In this document: piece after piece, positions 62,815 through 64,000 of the stretch | Layout of the letters: every line of letters starts with the position of its first letter | How positions within the stretch are numbered: the stretch's first letter is position 1 | Assembly (NCBI RefSeq): GCF_020379485.1 | Contig: NC_063448.1 | Span: 21,165,726-21,229,725, forward strand | Reading direction: 5' to 3' | Length of the DNA stretch: 64,000 nucleotides | Source of the DNA: Brassica napus | Taxonomy: Eukaryota; Streptophyta; Magnoliopsida; Brassicales; Brassicaceae | The notes under the pieces: model-generated | What the model was told of the DNA's origin: nothing | What the model saw: the letters and a program-made list of their open reading frames with translations, nothing else | Database searches by the model: none | Translations under genes and position numbers: made by a program

Positions 62815-63318
62815 ATACTTACAATATCATCAACATCATTTAAAGCATCATTTGGACGTCTATTTTCACATTGTTTGATACATGAATGTAATTTTCTTTC
62901 CGCTTTTTCAATGGGTTAAAGTGACTTTGGATTGATCTTTTTGTACGTTCAATACAAACTGCATTTTCCACTTTCAAAAGCTTCAAGTACACAATTTCAA
63001 AACTGGTCGGATGTTTGATAAACACCTTTGAATGGGTTTTGAGAAATTTTCAAATAGACTTGACATAAAAATTGATTTTCTTCTTGTGTTATTGTACAAG
63101 ATAAAATATGAGGGTAAAATTTCAACACTTTAAAAGTTGTGGATTAAAAATAGATTAAAAAATAAGTAGAAAAAGAATATACTAAAATATTTTTATAGAG
63201 TAAAAAGTAGAGGTATCCATTGGAGCAAAACTTCTTTCTATTTCTGGGGCAAAAAAATAAAGACAACCATTGGAGATGGTCTTAGTGTTGATTTAAATTA
63301 TGACCCTATAAATATATA

Positions 63319-64000
63319 CTAGTGGTATTCTGGCGCTACGCGCCGGGTTCATATGTTTTTTCTTAAATGAATTTATGGTCTTAGTAAAGAAAATATGTTC
63401 AAAAATATGAATATAAAAATATGTTGAAAGTAAATGATATCCATTTGATAGTGGTTAGCGACCGTAATGTATTACTCTGTTTTGAAGTTGATTAGTTCAA
63501 GGTGGAATATCATAAGTGGTTATGACTAATCGATTCGATAAAAATAGAATAAAAAACCGATAGTCGTAACAAAGTTAATTTAATTGGAATTTAAACATAA
63601 AGTAAAGTTGATGTTTTATTTAGAGAACATACTTATACTCTTTAGTACCATGTTGACAGTATATGGAAGGAACAGCATTTGAAGTTTTATTTTAGAGACT
63701 AATTTGAATTATAACGTGTGTAATAAGCATAGGTGTTACCAGCGGGAAAGAACTGTTGTCAAAATGTTGATGTTTTTATTTTTGTACGCCCGTTTGATTT
63801 GAGCTCGTTTGATTTGAGCGGCCTTGACTAAAACTGTTGATGATTTCGTAATATTATAGATGTTGCCCCTCGAATATTGGCTAGCACATGCGATGATATT
63901 TTCTTTGATTTTAAGAAGTTTTTTTAATGATTGATAGTTGATGATTTGAATTCATTTTTTGAATTTTAATGAAGATAGCGATATTGAATTGGTATTACAA
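63319..64000 (-). mobile_element. Helitron in minus orientation, 3' end in window
   Basis: Read on the minus strand, the hairpin GGCGC-GTA-GCGCC (63332-63344) is followed nine bases later by CTAG (63322-63319) and then T, the Helitron 3' terminus. The element continues beyond 64000. The 680 bases visible are AT-rich with no gene. Confidence 0.8.

Larger units (their letters stand above)
53618..63030 (-). pseudogene. NAM-associated C-terminal domain protein, shattered
   Basis: Minus-strand pieces in order: 63025-62820 (IERTKRSIQSHFNPLKK, resembling a trihelix/Myb-like repeat), 60440-60311 (NLAKRDITLCGFGYTSSESE, NLTSD), 54286-54150 (VTQAYPGLSLFSINLEEEDI, SQRPIGVKKYKLKKKNDDQ) and 53934-53618 (IKTLEEGNQQLLEQIKKTS, then HLEMQSKNYALKELKEENK, and the end GGSGNDLLEY). 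The last two pieces read straight across the SINE. This is the NAM-associated domain protein often annotated in Brassica as glutathione-transferase-like, an ORF1-type protein of Harbinger elements. A TGA and other stops, plus four insertions, make it dead. Confidence 0.75.
53221..63281 (-). mobile_element. Harbinger-like element filled with later insertions
   Basis: The left end GAGCCTCTTCAATGGT and the inverse of the right end, GACCATCTCCAATGGT, match at 13 of 16 bases, and TTA flanks both sides (53218-53220 and 63282-63284), the three-base duplication typical of PIF/Harbinger elements. The element's own sequence, after removal of a SINE, an LTR element, a hAT-like element and a solo LTR, is about 1.9 kb and encodes a minus-strand NAM-associated/trihelix-type protein. 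I see no Harbinger DDE transposase, so it is a non-autonomous derivative. Confidence 0.75.

Overview
The window is plant nuclear DNA, almost certainly from a Brassica or a close Brassicaceae relative. Three host genes have spliced structures and encode proteins that I recognise as homologues of neighbouring Arabidopsis chromosome 1 genes (from memory At1g30040 GA2OX2, At1g30050 tropomyosin-like, At1g30070 SGS-domain; the order should be checked). They lie in the same order at 5180-7033 (+), 21970-23232 (+) and 30566-31900 (-). Nearly everything else is transposable elements, many nested, and I could place exact ends and target-site duplications (TSDs) for most.

Layout. 421-4482: a tandemly duplicated 532 bp segment merges into a Pack-MULE-like element (1192-4482) that carries exon fragments of cytosolic ribosomal protein S2 and chlorophyll synthase. 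5180-7033: gibberellin 2-oxidase. 7088-21164: an antisense Ty1/Copia element starting 54 bp after the oxidase stop codon and split in its integrase by an 8.2 kb CACTA/EnSpm transposon (10826-19064, TSD GTA). 21970-23232: coiled-coil gene. 23590-24470: LINE remnant. 25486-30240: long L1-type LINE (-) with a deleted reverse transcriptase core. 30566-31900: five-exon CS/SGS-domain gene. 32490-32870: minisatellite. 33266-34686: short MULE derivative with a MURA N-terminus and TSD TAATTTTAA.

37060-44806: an asparaginyl-tRNA synthetase pseudogene is split exactly between A and T by a Helitron (37448-44741). The Helitron carries an RPA-like OB-fold gene tail, itself split by a young Copia element (38676-43400, TSD GACTT), plus a LINE 3' fragment. 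45017-51292: decayed Copia element (+). 52287-52317: probable second Helitron 3' end.

53221-63281: a Harbinger-like element (TSD TTA) encoding a NAM-associated/trihelix-type protein, broken by a tRNA-derived SINE, a very young 6 kb non-coding LTR element (LARD), a hAT-like element and a 1154 bp solo LTR (TSD ATACT). From 63319 to the window end a further Helitron runs in minus orientation.

The three host genes do not form a pathway: one inactivates gibberellins, one is an uncharacterised coiled-coil protein and one is a co-chaperone-like CS/SGS protein. The main biology here is layered transposon insertion, gene-fragment capture and possible regulatory effects on GA2OX2. I found no tRNA or rRNA gene and no CRISPR array.
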